Below, piece by piece: positions 17,072 to 26,020 of a stretch of DNA of 44,143 bases. Both the position numbers and the translations under genes were made by a program. The stretch spans positions 1 to 44,143 of the forward strand of contig CAIMFH010000139.1 in assembly GCA_903840265.1 (NCBI GenBank), written 5' to 3'. The notes below the pieces were generated by a model. The model searched no databases. It was not told the DNA's origin and worked only from the letters and a program-made list of their open reading frames with translations. How positions within the stretch are numbered: the first letter of the stretch is position 1; every line of letters starts with the position of its first letter. This DNA comes from an uncultured Schlesneria sp. GTDB lineage: Bacteria; Planctomycetota; Planctomycetia; Planctomycetales; Planctomycetaceae.

Positions 17072-17462
17072 GGTTCTCCTTTAATAAGTGATCACTTCGT
17101 GAGATACGCTTTTGCCAGCGCGGAACAGGCCCTGACCGCCGTGCTGCAGGGGCGAATTGTGGTGCCGTCACGTCTGCCGTGAATTCGGCCGCGGAGACTT
17201 TCGGGGCCTGTAATGCAATGGAATCAGTGGCAATCAACACTCGCGTGCCTTTGCCTCCGGGTTGAGCGACGCGGAAGCAACCTTCCTTGAGGCGTCCCCG
17301 GACGGTGCTCTCGGACAGCCCAAGGTGTGCGGCGAACTTGGCGATCGAGAGCCAAGTCGGTAACTTGACCGCATCATTTCCCGACGTTGAGGGAGTGTCG
17401 CTCGGGATTGCCGCTGCGTCGGTTTGAGCACGATTTGACGGCGTGGGATGTATGCGATGCAT
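17046..17462 (-). CDS. Small HTH protein, probable excisionase
   Basis: About 138 residues. The middle has a winged-helix/excisionase-like helix-turn-helix: [24 protein letters not shown], followed by a wing-like [13 protein letters not shown]. The ends are low-complexity. It runs directly into the integrase gene with a 26-base overlap, which argues for a directionality factor or regulator of the integrase. The start at ATG 17462 has no clear ribosome binding site, so the true start may be internal. A MerR-like regulator is the alternative. Confidence 0.7.
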   Translation of the reverse strand: MHRIHPTPSNRAQTDAAAIPSDTPSTSGNDAVKLPTWLSIAKFAAHLGLSESTVRGRLKEGCFRVAQPGGKGTRVLIATDSIALQAPKVSAAEFTADVTAPQFAPAARRSGPVPRWQKRISRSDHLLKENHAQAKKER

Positions 17463-17585
17463 TGGCGTGCCAAGGATGAGGAGGGGCTATCTCATTTCTT
17501 TGTAACCGTCCTTTCGCTGGCAGTCATGGGTAAGCGATTTCGAATGTGCTTCCCTACGGAGTAACCACTTTAGAGGTCGACAGTT

Positions 17586-18761
17586 ATGCTGGGTCGCATG
17601 GGAACGCCGCGGAAAATTCCGCTAACTCTCCTCCCAACTCCAGTTTGCCGTGGACCACGGCCGCACACGCCTTCTGAGAAAACAGCAACCGTTGACTTTC
17701 GCGCAGTTCGATGGCAGCAATTTGAACTGCAATTTTCAGGCGATCCTCGGATCCAAGAACCTGTTATGTACGCGCTACCGACGCGATTGATCGAGCAATT
17801 GCGACAAAGAGCGCCGAATTTGCTCAATGCTGAGGATCTGAAGTTTGAGACGCAATTGCGAGAACTTGGCGGAACGGGGTTCTGTCAGGGCCGTGCGTTT
17901 GCCAGTGAAGTCCTCGACCCGTTTTACACTGCGGATCTGCCCGTGGATCTATACGGCGAATTTTTTCCCACAATCTTCCGACGCGGCCAGTTTGGGATGC
18001 ACGATGCCATCGGTGGTAACAAGGTCAAGAATGAACGACGGGAAGTTTTGCGGAAAAGCCTGTTGCGACAACTGGCGGAGCGACATCGTGGATATGCTGC
18101 ATGGCTCGTGACGAATTCCGCATTCCGCGACGAAGCCGCTCGTGTTCAACGAACATGGGAAGAGTGGCCCCAGCTAAGTTCACATCTGCCCACGCTTGAG
18201 GCGCTTTCAAAGTACCCTCGACTCAGTGCAGCGGGGATGAGTCAAGTTGCTCGGCTTTACCAGCAAGCAAAACAACTCCTTGAAAGGTGGAATCTAACCG
18301 GTTTCGATACCTGGGATTTACCAGTGCCAGTTTCGCCTGTTTTTTTGACAGACGACCACATACCGAAGAATGCCTTGAAATCGATGGGCACGTCATTGTT
18401 TCTTCCCTGGTCGACACCTCTCGGGCAAGAAATTCAGTTGGAAGCGGTAATCGAATATCACCGGGGGCGACACGAGTTGGCTCACCTCGACCAATGGCTT
18501 AGACCCCGCGATGACCAATGGGGCCCCGTCCGATCGGCGAAACTGATGCAGTTGTACGTCTATTTAGAACTCGCCATCAAACGACGATATGGCGATCGTC
18601 TCCGTGATCAGCTAGGAACCGTTGACAAAGTCTTCCGCAGCTTTTGGCACGAGGAGGAAGGAAGAGAGACGGAGGCAAGTGTTAAGGCTGACGCTGAAAA
18701 AAGGATACGTCTGGAACTGAAGAAACGTCTCAACGCGATTGGTGCACCTGCTAATGCTTAG
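17586..18761 (+). CDS. Conserved-looking protein of unknown function beside the integrase
   Basis: I do not recognise this 391-residue protein. It is soluble and rich in charged residues and tryptophan. Segments of note are a central HxxAHLDQWLRPRDDQWGP-like part, a long helical tract with many Arg and Leu (LRKSLLRQLAERHRGYAAWL) and a basic, coiled C-terminus (ADAEKRIRLELKKRLNAIGA). ATG 17586 is preceded by GAGGT at eight bases. It is divergent from the xis-int pair across about 120 bases, so it is likely cargo or a regulator of the element. A weak AT-rich hairpin at 18786-18802 may terminate it. Confidence 0.75.
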   Translation: MLGRMGTPRKIPLTLLPTPVCRGPRPHTPSEKTATVDFRAVRWQQFELQFSGDPRIQEPVMYALPTRLIEQLRQRAPNLLNAEDLKFETQLRELGGTGFCQGRAFASEVLDPFYTADLPVDLYGEFFPTIFRRGQFGMHDAIGGNKVKNERREVLRKSLLRQLAERHRGYAAWLVTNSAFRDEAARVQRTWEEWPQLSSHLPTLEALSKYPRLSAAGMSQVARLYQQAKQLLERWNLTGFDTWDLPVPVSPVFLTDDHIPKNALKSMGTSLFLPWSTPLGQEIQLEAVIEYHRGRHELAHLDQWLRPRDDQWGPVRSAKLMQLYVYLELAIKRRYGDRLRDQLGTVDKVFRSFWHEEEGRETEASVKADAEKRIRLELKKRLNAIGAPANA

Positions 18762-19748
18762 CCTTTACCACATGTTATATGCCCGAAAAAGTCCGGCTTT
18801 TTAGCACTATTTGCTGGTGATTGCTGCATGCAAGCCTGCTGCTACTTCAACAGATTGGGTTGACGTTCGTTGATCTGTGCACACCCGCCGGGTTTGTCGA
18901 ATAGTGCGGGAACCGCTGAGCTTCAGAAGCAATGTGGTGCTGTAGAACCCACATTTTGACCAGTCATAAAGCGAGAAGACCGCAGGAGCTAAACGCCTAC
19001 GCAGCGATCCAAGGAAACTTTCCAAGCATGGCGTTCGTTGAAACATCAATCTTCTGAATCGGATGGGAACATCAAGCTCCCGGCTACCGACGAACGCAAC
19101 GCCGGACGCGAAGCACCAGATGAGATCTGTGGTTTTGGGATAGTAGTCGCTTAATGACTCGAGCTCTGCTGTGATACAAAGACGGTTTCCTAGCTACATT
19201 CCAACACATTGATTCTTTGCGGTGGCAGCGACGGATATGTCGCCGTCAGAATGAAATTGTCACTCTCAGCGAATTGGCCAACTACTTCGATCGTTGAGCA
19301 TTCGATGAAAGTCGGTTAGCGACGACCAAGGGTGGAAAATGAAGGAACCCACGCGGTGGGCCAGCAGCACGAGGTTCCACGGGGAGTCGAGACGACACCG
19401 CCGCCCATTTTCAGAAACATGTTTCAGGCGACAGAAGTCTGTGCCGCGTGCATTTCTTGAGTAAGAAAGTGATGCGCAATACGCATCGGTCGATGTGACC
19501 GATGCGGCGAAGCGATTGGTCAAAATCGCTCCGTTGTGATCATGTGGAGACGACTCGGACACCGGCCGTAAACCCCTGGATTCACGAGAAAGCCGTGTTC
19601 TAATTCCCAGATGAGATCCTTGAAATCGACTCGCTGTGCCGGTGCGAGGCAAGTGCGATGGTGCGTGCTTTCACACTCCACGAGTAGGGAAGCCGCGGTA
19701 CAGAAACGTCCGACCTCTGGGCAACGTCCGGAACTTCGCTTGACTCTC
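18762..19748. other. Non-coding kilobase between the mobile module and the blaI gene
   Basis: About 1 kb without a convincing gene; the frames present are short and have random composition. It begins with AAAAAG-TCCGG-CTTTTT (18786-18802), a weak terminator-like hairpin. A palindrome GAAACATGTTTC is at 19414-19425, and a strong 10-bp hairpin at 19482-19506 recurs elsewhere in the window. I see no tRNA or other RNA gene here. It may be decayed mobile DNA. Confidence 0.5.
19482..19506. repeat. Dispersed hairpin repeat, copy 1
   Basis: CGCATCGGTC and GACCGATGCG form a perfect 10-bp stem around the loop GATGT. A second copy with the same stem core is at 34487-34511 and shares partly matching downstream sequence (AGCGAT, TCAAAA or CAAAA, CGCT, GTTG in the same order). 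It looks like a dispersed palindromic repeat or the remnant of a small mobile element. Confidence 0.6.
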
Positions 19749-19783
19749 ATGCATAGTGCATTGCAATCTCATGCAATGTGCAT
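19749..19783. promoter_or_regulatory. Tandem dyad operator for the BlaI-type repressor
   Basis: ATGCA-TAG-TGCAT (19749-19761) and ATGCA-ATG-TGCAT (19771-19783) are two inverted repeats with identical arms and 3-base spacers. Their centres are 22 bases, about two helical turns, apart. They lie 61 bases upstream of the blaI start, where dimeric BlaI/MecI repressors usually bind paired dyads to repress their own operon. The fit in position and symmetry is good; binding itself is inferred. Confidence 0.7.
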
Positions 19784-19843
19784 TAGATGGGTGGTGGGTC
19801 GAGCCGGTGGCGATTGGGCGATTTCGTGCTGGGGAGGCGGTGA

Positions 19844-20227
19844 ATGGTGAAACAGAATGAGGATGTGACCGACGCGGAATTGTCAGTGCTGGAGGTACTT
19901 TGGGAGCGGCCGGAGGGGGCGCCGGTTCGAGAGATTGTCGTGGCGATCTACGGACAACATGAACATTCACTCCACGGCGGCGTGAAGAGCTTTCTGGATC
20001 GATTGATGGAGAAGGGATACGTCACGGTCGACAAGAGCGGGTTTGCCCATCGGTTCTGCGCGAAGGTGTCGCGGCAGGAGTTTGTCGGGCGACATTTGAA
20101 GCGTCTGGCGGAAAGCCACTTCGGCGGCTCCCTCACACCGCTTCTGTTGTCGTTGCTGGAGCAGACGGAATTGAGTCGGAAGGACCGCGCAGCGATTGAA
20201 AAGATGATCGAAAAAATGGGAGATTGA
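19844..20227 (+). CDS. BlaI/MecI-family transcriptional repressor
   Basis: A 127-residue winged-helix repressor. The N-terminal part (VTDAELSVLEVLWERPEGAPVREIV...LHGGVKSFLDRLMEKGYV) is the classic BlaI/MecI DNA-binding domain, and the C-terminal helices serve dimerisation. Family members repress an operon with a BlaR1-type membrane protease and are cleaved on signalling. Here the M56 gene starts four bases after the stop. ATG 19844 follows a GGAGG-type site. Paired dyads at 19749-19783 are the likely operator. Confidence 0.92.
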   Translation: MVKQNEDVTDAELSVLEVLWERPEGAPVREIVVAIYGQHEHSLHGGVKSFLDRLMEKGYVTVDKSGFAHRFCAKVSRQEFVGRHLKRLAESHFGGSLTPLLLSLLEQTELSRKDRAAIEKMIEKMGD

Positions 20228-20230
20228 GCA

Positions 20231-23200
20231 ATGGACGAACTCTGGATGCGACTTGGCTGGAATCTCGTCCTGTGTATTCCGTTTGGTATCCTGGTCTGGG
20301 GTCTGTGCCGAGTCCCCTGGATTCACTCGCGGCCTGCCGTCTGTCACGGTCTTTGGCTGCTGGTCCTGTTCAAGATGGTGACGCCGCCGTTCATTTCCGT
20401 ACCCGTCTTGCCTGCGACCGGGCCCTCGATTCCGGATGAATCTAAAGTCCTTGCGGAACCATTCACCAAGATCGCCGATCTTACGCCTCCATTTATCGAA
20501 TCAGAACGAAAATTCCCGAAAATTCCAGTGATCGTCAAAGCGACTCAATCACCAGAACGCGGAGCATCGCCGACATTGGCTTCGCCCAATAGCCTGGCGT
20601 CAGGTTCAACGAGGACCAGTCTTTGGCGAACAGCGACGATCACACTCGTCGTGGTCAGTCTGGGTACGACTCTCGCCGTCTGGCTTGCTTCTCTTCGCCA
20701 ATTACAACGGCTGCAGCGTTTGTTGCGCGATCGTCAGTCTCCATCGGAACGTGTGACTCAATTACTCACCAGTCTCGCCCCTCGGTTTCGGTTGCGGACA
20801 ATTCCCAACCTGGTCATTGTGAATTCGCCGATTGCCCCGGTTGTCTGGTCAGGACCGCGGCAAGTTGTCGTGGTCCTCTCACAACAGTTGATTGAGTCGC
20901 TGGACGACGATCAGATCCAGAATGTGCTGGCCCACGAACTGGCGCACCTCGAACGACGCGACCAGTGGAGCAACCTGTTCGGTTTCTTCGTGGCGACAGT
21001 GTTCTGGTGGCATCCCGTAGCGTGGATCGCTCGGCGAGAACGATGTCTGGCAGCCGAAGCGTGCTGTGACGCCCTGGTGCTCGAGCGCTGCGGCGGGTCG
21101 AGGAAGTCGTATGCTCAGACCTTGCTTAAGGTGATGGACCTGGTCGATCGCAGCAAGTTATCGCGGTCTGCTTTGGTGCTGAACTTTGACGGCACATCCT
21201 CATTGCGAAAGAGAATTCAAATGATCGCTGATTCGGCCACGAGAACTCGCGTTTCCGCAGGTGGATGGTCGCTGCTGCTGTTGGTTGCCGCATCGTCGCT
21301 GCTATTGCCCGCCCGAGCCCAGGAGCAAAGGCAATCGAAACGGCAGACGCCCGCCAAATCTGGCGGCGCAAAGGACAATTCGCCGTCTGCCGCACAACAG
21401 CCGGACCAATCCGACACGCCAATTGCACCGGGCAAGTACTACGTCGTCGGAACGGTGGTTGAACAAGAGTCGAAGCAGCCGATCGTCGGGGCCGGTCTTC
21501 GCTTTCTGATCGACGGGGAGCCGAACCCGGACAAGAAACTGGTGCGTGCCGCGACCGATGAAAAAGGCCGATTCCGAGTGGATGTCCCGATTGGAAACCT
21601 GCGTGTGTGGTTCCCGGAGCTCAAGGCAGGGTATTGGCTGGACCCTGCTGACAATACGAGGGCATTGGCCACGTCCGTCGACGAACCGGTGGCAACTCTC
21701 GAACTCACGGCCAAGCGCGGGCCAGCCTGGCCGGTGCAGGTCACGGTCGACGGGGGAATTCCTGAAAACACCCAACTGCAGATCTCCGTCCACGAAGTCG
21801 AGGATGACGCCGTGCGAGCGAAATGGCTGAAGGGAGAACCCGTTTCATTTATGAAGCCATTGGTCAGTGCCATGTTTTCGCTCGATCACGACGGTCACGG
21901 GGCATTCACTCAGTGCGGAACGTCAGGCAAAATTTTCGTGAGCGTCAGCGGAAATTCCGCTGACGGCGGAGATTTCAAACTGGGCCAGATTACGACCGAG
22001 CTTGTTGTCGATCCCACGTTTGACATGACAAAAGTGAAAACGGTCAATCCGGTCCCAGGTACCGAGAAAGTCGAACTCATCGACGAGCGAGGCGCGAAAG
22101 CGACGATCTCTAAAGCGCAGGTGGCCGTGACGAACGGGCTGCCGCTCCTCACGTTCCAGCTTCCACGAATAAAACTCGAAATACAGGAATTCGTCGGTCG
22201 GGTCGTCGATGCTGCAGGCAAGCCGATTGCCGACGTCCGCGTGGGAATGGCGGCCGGAGTCAAAGGGAGTGGGAGCGCAGAATGTCCTGAAACTGGCATG
22301 ACCGACGCGGAAGGAAAATTCCAGCTCAAGGTTCCCCTATTCGAAACGAATCAGGACATCGATCTGACGTTCAGCTTCAACAAAGACGGGTTCGCCTGCC
22401 TTGATTCTCAATACTTTCCGTTTCCGAAGAAACCAGTCGAAGCGATGGACATCGGGAAGTTCACGTTAAATGCCGCACGATGGCTTCCCATCCGCGTGGT
22501 GGATCAGGACGATCGTCCGGTCGCGGGGGTAGTCGTGGAGCCGACTGACAGTTATGCCGCGCGCCGGATGGCGATCCGGACCGATGCCGAAGGACGCGGC
22601 ATCCTGAAAAATCTTCCCGTCGGCAGGGCCAGCGTGATGTTGATGTATCCGGGTCTGAATGAGTCGCGCAAACTCGTGGTGAGCTCGCTCCAAGCTGATA
22701 ATACGGAGACCAATTTGCGATTGAAAACTGCGGTCGTTCTTTCGGCCGTCGCTGCCAAACCGAGGGAACCGATCGACATCGGCCAAGCCGCGCCCGAGTG
22801 GGAAATCGAAACCTGGACGGACGGAAAGCCACACACGCTTGCGGATTATCGCGGACGTGTCGTGGTCCTCGACTTTTGGGGGATCTGGTGCGGCGGGTGC
22901 ATCCAAAACATCCCGATGATGCAGGAACTGGCAGAGAAGTACGAATCAAAGGGCGTCGCGTTCCTTGGGATTCACACGCCGGACGGCGACTTGGAACAAA
23001 TCGGCAAGTTGAAAAAGGAAATGGGCTGGAAAACAGAGACAGGAATTGACCGTGGCTCTTCGGTGTCTGATGGCGCATCGGCCGCCCGTTACGGTGTGCG
23101 AGGCTATTCGTCGATTATCGTAATCGATCCGGAAGGAAAGGTCGCTTTCAACAGTGGCCACGAGCCTAAAGATAAGGATGCGTTCATGAAAGAAATGCAG

Positions 23201-23338
23201 CAACTGACAGAATCGCTGCAGATCCCCTGGCCGTTGCCCGAAGGCGACAGCGACGAGGCACTCTCCTCCATGAACAGGATCTTTCGCGCGATGTTCAGCC
23301 GCGAGATCGACAAAGTTCTTGCTGCGGAAAAGAAGTGA
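20231..23338 (+). CDS. BlaR1-like M56 metalloprotease with C-terminal TlpA-type thioredoxin domain
   Basis: A 1035-residue membrane protein. Residues 1-375 form the M56 module: helices at ~8-30, 37-60 and 135-155, zinc motif HELAH at ~234 with the downstream EACCD, a helix FFVATVFWWHPVAWIA, and a last helix ending in LPARA. Residues ~395-850 contain carboxypeptidase regulatory-like beta repeats (VVGTVVEQESKQPIVGAGL, VGRVVDAAGKPIADVRV, IRVVDQDDRPVAGVVV). Residues ~855-1000 are an AhpC/TSA/TlpA domain with a WCGGC redox centre. BlaR1's penicillin-binding sensor is absent. It is coupled to the BlaI gene four bases upstream, so it probably transmits a periplasmic, perhaps redox, signal by inactivating BlaI; the ligand is unknown. 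Confidence 0.9.
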   Translation: MDELWMRLGWNLVLCIPFGILVWGLCRVPWIHSRPAVCHGLWLLVLFKMVTPPFISVPVLPATGPSIPDESKVLAEPFTKIADLTPPFIESERKFPKIPVIVKATQSPERGASPTLASPNSLASGSTRTSLWRTATITLVVVSLGTTLAVWLASLRQLQRLQRLLRDRQSPSERVTQLLTSLAPRFRLRTIPNLVIVNSPIAPVVWSGPRQVVVVLSQQLIESLDDDQIQNVLAHELAHLERRDQWSNLFGFFVATVFWWHPVAWIARRERCLAAEACCDALVLERCGGSRKSYAQTLLKVMDLVDRSKLSRSALVLNFDGTSSLRKRIQMIADSATRTRVSAGGWSLLLLVAASSLLLPARAQEQRQSKRQTPAKSGGAKDNSPSAAQQPDQSDTPIAPGKYYVVGTVVEQESKQPIVGAGLRFLIDGEPNPDKKLVRAATDEKGRFRVDVPIGNLRVWFPELKAGYWLDPADNTRALATSVDEPVATLELTAKRGPAWPVQVTVDGGIPENTQLQISVHEVEDDAVRAKWLKGEPVSFMKPLVSAMFSLDHDGHGAFTQCGTSGKIFVSVSGNSADGGDFKLGQITTELVVDPTFDMTKVKTVNPVPGTEKVELIDERGAKATISKAQVAVTNGLPLLTFQLPRIKLEIQEFVGRVVDAAGKPIADVRVGMAAGVKGSGSAECPETGMTDAEGKFQLKVPLFETNQDIDLTFSFNKDGFACLDSQYFPFPKKPVEAMDIGKFTLNAARWLPIRVVDQDDRPVAGVVVEPTDSYAARRMAIRTDAEGRGILKNLPVGRASVMLMYPGLNESRKLVVSSLQADNTETNLRLKTAVVLSAVAAKPREPIDIGQAAPEWEIETWTDGKPHTLADYRGRVVVLDFWGIWCGGCIQNIPMMQELAEKYESKGVAFLGIHTPDGDLEQIGKLKKEMGWKTETGIDRGSSVSDGASAARYGVRGYSSIIVIDPEGKVAFNSGHEPKDKDAFMKEMQQLTESLQIPWPLPEGDSDEALSSMNRIFRAMFSREIDKVLAAEKK

Positions 23339-23680
23339 TGGCTAAAACGCGATGACGCGGCGCCAGTCCAAGTTGTCCGTGGTTGATGACGGGGAATTCG
23401 AACTGCTCGATCTGAGCACACTTCGGTCCGACACCTCGACGTATTTCAGGAGTCGCCTGAACCGCGATACTTCGGCGTACATTCCTCGGGTGGCCGAGTA
23501 ATTTCAACTGGCGTCGCCTGTTCCAGCGCGACTATTCTCGGAGCAAGGGTGCAACCGCTGTGGCATGCGTCCGAATATCTTGTCGCTCCGGGATCGGTGC
23601 GATCATCAGCAGGATGCGCATTTCCGCCGGTCCCGAGGATCGTGCATGGTTGCCAGCACCGGTGGTGCGGGAGTCCAGCT
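23339..23680. other. Short gap between M56 gene and recombinase
   Basis: About 340 bases. Apart from the doubtful 49-residue frame at 23352-23501 I see no gene, hairpin with T-run, or tRNA. The recombinase frame is open upstream into this gap, but the first good start is ATG 23681. Confidence 0.4.
23352..23501 (+). CDS. Possible 49-residue small protein
   Basis: A short frame just after the M56 gene (MTRRQSKLSVVDDGEFELLD...). It has acidic/basic balance and no membrane segment, and no recognisable domain or clear ribosome binding site. It lies in the same direction as its neighbours. It may be a real small gene or chance; nothing else in the 340 bases between the M56 gene and the recombinase looks coding. 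Confidence 0.25.
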   Translation: MTRRQSKLSVVDDGEFELLDLSTLRSDTSTYFRSRLNRDTSAYIPRVAE

Positions 23681-24742
23681 ATGCCAACAACTTTCAAAGC
23701 CGCCGTTACGAATTACCTTCGCGCTACCTGTCCATCCCACGGAACACGTGCCGAATACGCCACGACTGTTAGGAAGTGGAAGGATTGGAGCGGTGGAGTT
23801 GCGATCGAAAAGCTCGGACGCAAAGAGCTTCGAGAATTTCTGGACTGGGTCTACGGGCAAGCACGGAAGCAGGAGGGAACTAATCCCGGTCGCACGGCGA
23901 ACAAAGCGCGAGAACATTTACGAGCGGTCTTGTCATGGGCGTGGGATCAGGAACTGATCGCTACACTGCCTCACTTCCCGAAGCCCCGAGAACAGCGTGA
24001 TGTTGCGGGGCGGCATTATTTGACAAAGGCCGAAATTAACGCGATCTACTTCGCGACACATCAGTTGGACGTTCCCAAGAGGTGGAACCAGCCAATCGCC
24101 GTTGGGAAGTACTGGCGGTGTGCGCTCACCATGTTTTTCAACTATGGCGTGGATACTGGAACCATTTGGAAATGCACTCCGTTCCATGAGCCGATCCTTT
24201 GGCGACACATCTCCTGGGATCGGAAATCGCCTGATCGAGAGGTGAAGGAGCAATCCCCCTGGGGATGGATCTTCTACAGGCGCGTCAAAACTGGAAAGGC
24301 ATTCTATCGACCAATGAATCGCGTAGTGCATGCTCACCTCAAGAGCCTCCTACCTCAGAAGCCTCAACCTGACGACCTCGTATTCCTCGGAGGTGGGTCT
24401 CGACCAAACGTGCGATTCCGCGAACTTTGCCAACTTGCCAGGATCGCGCCTAAAATGGACATTGAGTCAGGCGACGAAGTCCCTTGGGTGCTGAAGGATC
24501 TTCGAAAGACCTGCGCAACCTACTACGATGAGCATCTTCCAGAGTCGTCGATCGAAATTCTCGGACACGCGGTTGGCGGCATCACGTACCGCCACTATGC
24601 CCACCGCTCTCCGCTAGCATTCAAGGCCATCATGACTTTGCCGCAGCCTTCGGCCTTTTCGGCCATGGTTCGCGGGTTTGATGGTGAGTGTCCCTGCTGC
24701 CGACGAACCTTTGCCGATGCGCCACGCATTCGAGCGATGTGA
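23681..24742 (+). CDS. Tyrosine recombinase-like protein with degenerate box I
   Basis: About 353 residues. A core-binding N-terminal domain (FKAAVTNYLRATCPSHGTRAEYATTVRKW) is followed by a catalytic-like domain. Box II is recognisable as WVLKDLRKTCATYYDE (Asp-Leu-Arg in place of His-x-x-Arg), then ILGHAVGG and YRHYAHRS with the presumed nucleophile Tyr. Box I, normally TGxRxxE, reads FNYGVDTGTIWK, so the first catalytic Arg is not where expected. The C-terminus ends in a CPCC-containing tail that could bind zinc. ATG 23681 is preceded by GGAG at seven bases. It may be a divergent, possibly inactive recombinase, or a family with relocated catalytic residues. Confidence 0.75.
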   Translation: MPTTFKAAVTNYLRATCPSHGTRAEYATTVRKWKDWSGGVAIEKLGRKELREFLDWVYGQARKQEGTNPGRTANKAREHLRAVLSWAWDQELIATLPHFPKPREQRDVAGRHYLTKAEINAIYFATHQLDVPKRWNQPIAVGKYWRCALTMFFNYGVDTGTIWKCTPFHEPILWRHISWDRKSPDREVKEQSPWGWIFYRRVKTGKAFYRPMNRVVHAHLKSLLPQKPQPDDLVFLGGGSRPNVRFRELCQLARIAPKMDIESGDEVPWVLKDLRKTCATYYDEHLPESSIEILGHAVGGITYRHYAHRSPLAFKAIMTLPQPSAFSAMVRGFDGECPCCRRTFADAPRIRAM

Positions 24743-24818
24743 CCGACGCGCAACGCCAGCCGGTTTCAGATGCTGACAATCACTGATTGAGCACTCGTGT
24801 CTCGACTCAGCCCCCTCA

Positions 24819-25790
24819 TCATTTGACATCCCAACTTAGACCGCCCACATCCCGACCGACCATTTCCGACCACAACATCCACGCCCCACGGACGCTATCG
24901 ATGATGCAGCGTATGCGGGCTGAATCGTTGCATCGAAGTTTGACGCCGACCATGTAATTGCCGTGACAGAAGACAACGGAGTCAGGGTAATCGTCGCGTG
25001 CGTCGTCATGAAATGCGGCAATCAATGCAGGCCGTCTCCGCGCGTCCCGGTTCGCGAAGAACATGATTCCAGTTGTTATCTCGCTATCGCAGTGAACGTT
25101 GGTCAACCACTGGCAATGGGCGACGCTGCCAATTTGGCCTTCTCGAGAAACAGTTGGGCCGACGTACGCGTCCGGGTCGAGAAACCCGATACGAACCGCG
25201 CATCTGCCGCGCCACAGTGCCATTGTGGCAACGCTGTCTGGAAACTCCTGGCCGCAGAACGAATTGATCTCAGGGACCGGGCCGATGCCTGGCAACAGGG
25301 TCGCGGCGTATTCGGTTGTGCGCGGGCATTCGCTAGTCGCATCGATCGCAAGAACGCTGCGGTATCGGCCTTGATCGTCGCCCAGATCGTTGGACCAGAT
25401 CCGAAGGTTCTGGCCCTGTTGTCTCGTCAGCAGTCCGGCCAAGAGTGCACCGTTCGGACCGCCAAATTCGCAGAACTTTGTGGCATCATTCCGGGCGTAC
25501 GGAACGACGGGGAGGTTCGGGGCGTTCGCTATGCAACCGTAGAGGAGTGCCATATAGGAGGTCGACGCTCCCACCGCGAAGTTACCGTTCAGTAGGTTGG
25601 CCATCACAGCCGCGTTAAACTTCGGGTTATTGACGGGTTCACGTTGAGTTCGGTGCCAGCACTGTGTCAGAGGAGGCATCGCGAACGAGCAAGCGAACTC
25701 AACCGTTGCTTCAGGGTTTGCCGTCAGTACCCGTGTCACTTCGAGTACGGCAAGATTCTCCAGTAAAGTGCCGTGATTCAGACGAGGCAT
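24819..25790 (-). CDS. Unknown protein with methyltransferase-like motifs
   Basis: I do not recognise this 323-residue protein. It is Cys- and Asn-rich and lacks membrane segments. Residues ~106-120 (FCEFGGPNGALLAGLL) resemble a SAM-binding glycine loop, 130-137 (RIWSNDLG) could be the acidic strand-2 end, and 200-208 (RIGFLDPDA) resembles the (D/N)PP(Y/F)-type motif of class I methyltransferases, in the right order. That parallel is suggestive only. ATG 25790 has GAGAG upstream. It converges on the degenerate recombinase and is not part of the metal operon; it may be cargo of a mobile segment. Confidence 0.6.
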   Translation of the reverse strand: MPRLNHGTLLENLAVLEVTRVLTANPEATVEFACSFAMPPLTQCWHRTQREPVNNPKFNAAVMANLLNGNFAVGASTSYMALLYGCIANAPNLPVVPYARNDATKFCEFGGPNGALLAGLLTRQQGQNLRIWSNDLGDDQGRYRSVLAIDATSECPRTTEYAATLLPGIGPVPEINSFCGQEFPDSVATMALWRGRCAVRIGFLDPDAYVGPTVSREGQIGSVAHCQWLTNVHCDSEITTGIMFFANRDARRRPALIAAFHDDARDDYPDSVVFCHGNYMVGVKLRCNDSARIRCIIDSVRGAWMLWSEMVGRDVGGLSWDVK

Positions 25791-25939
25791 GGTGCAGACT
25801 CTCTTACGTAGCCTTCCTATCCAGCGTCGGTCCGACGACCCCGCGCGGGGCAGACGATGCGACCTACACGCGAAGTGGCCATCCTCGCGAACAATGACAC
25901 CTCTGGTCGGGGATTCTCAGCCGTCTTGAGTAACACATT

Positions 25940-25958
25940 CCGGACACAGGTAGTCCGG
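25940..25958 (-). terminator. Hairpin after the efflux operon
   Basis: CCGGAC and GTCCGG form a 6-bp stem with a 7-base loop, about 60 bases beyond the stop of the last gene of the reverse efflux operon. No T-run follows, so it is a weak candidate terminator. The rest of 25791-26020 shows no gene. Confidence 0.3.
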
Positions 25959-26020
25959 CTGGACAAATGAGTTGCTTCGGTCTGACAAGTCAGCAATAGG
26001 AACGAAGTCACCAAGCGCAG

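Noticed and set aside
19266-19652. Reverse 128-residue frame
   Set aside because: Contains the hairpin repeat, random composition, no start signal.
24963-25595. Forward 210-residue frame
   Set aside because: Antisense to the 323-residue gene, which is longer and has a better start; but as that gene is of unknown family, some doubt remains.
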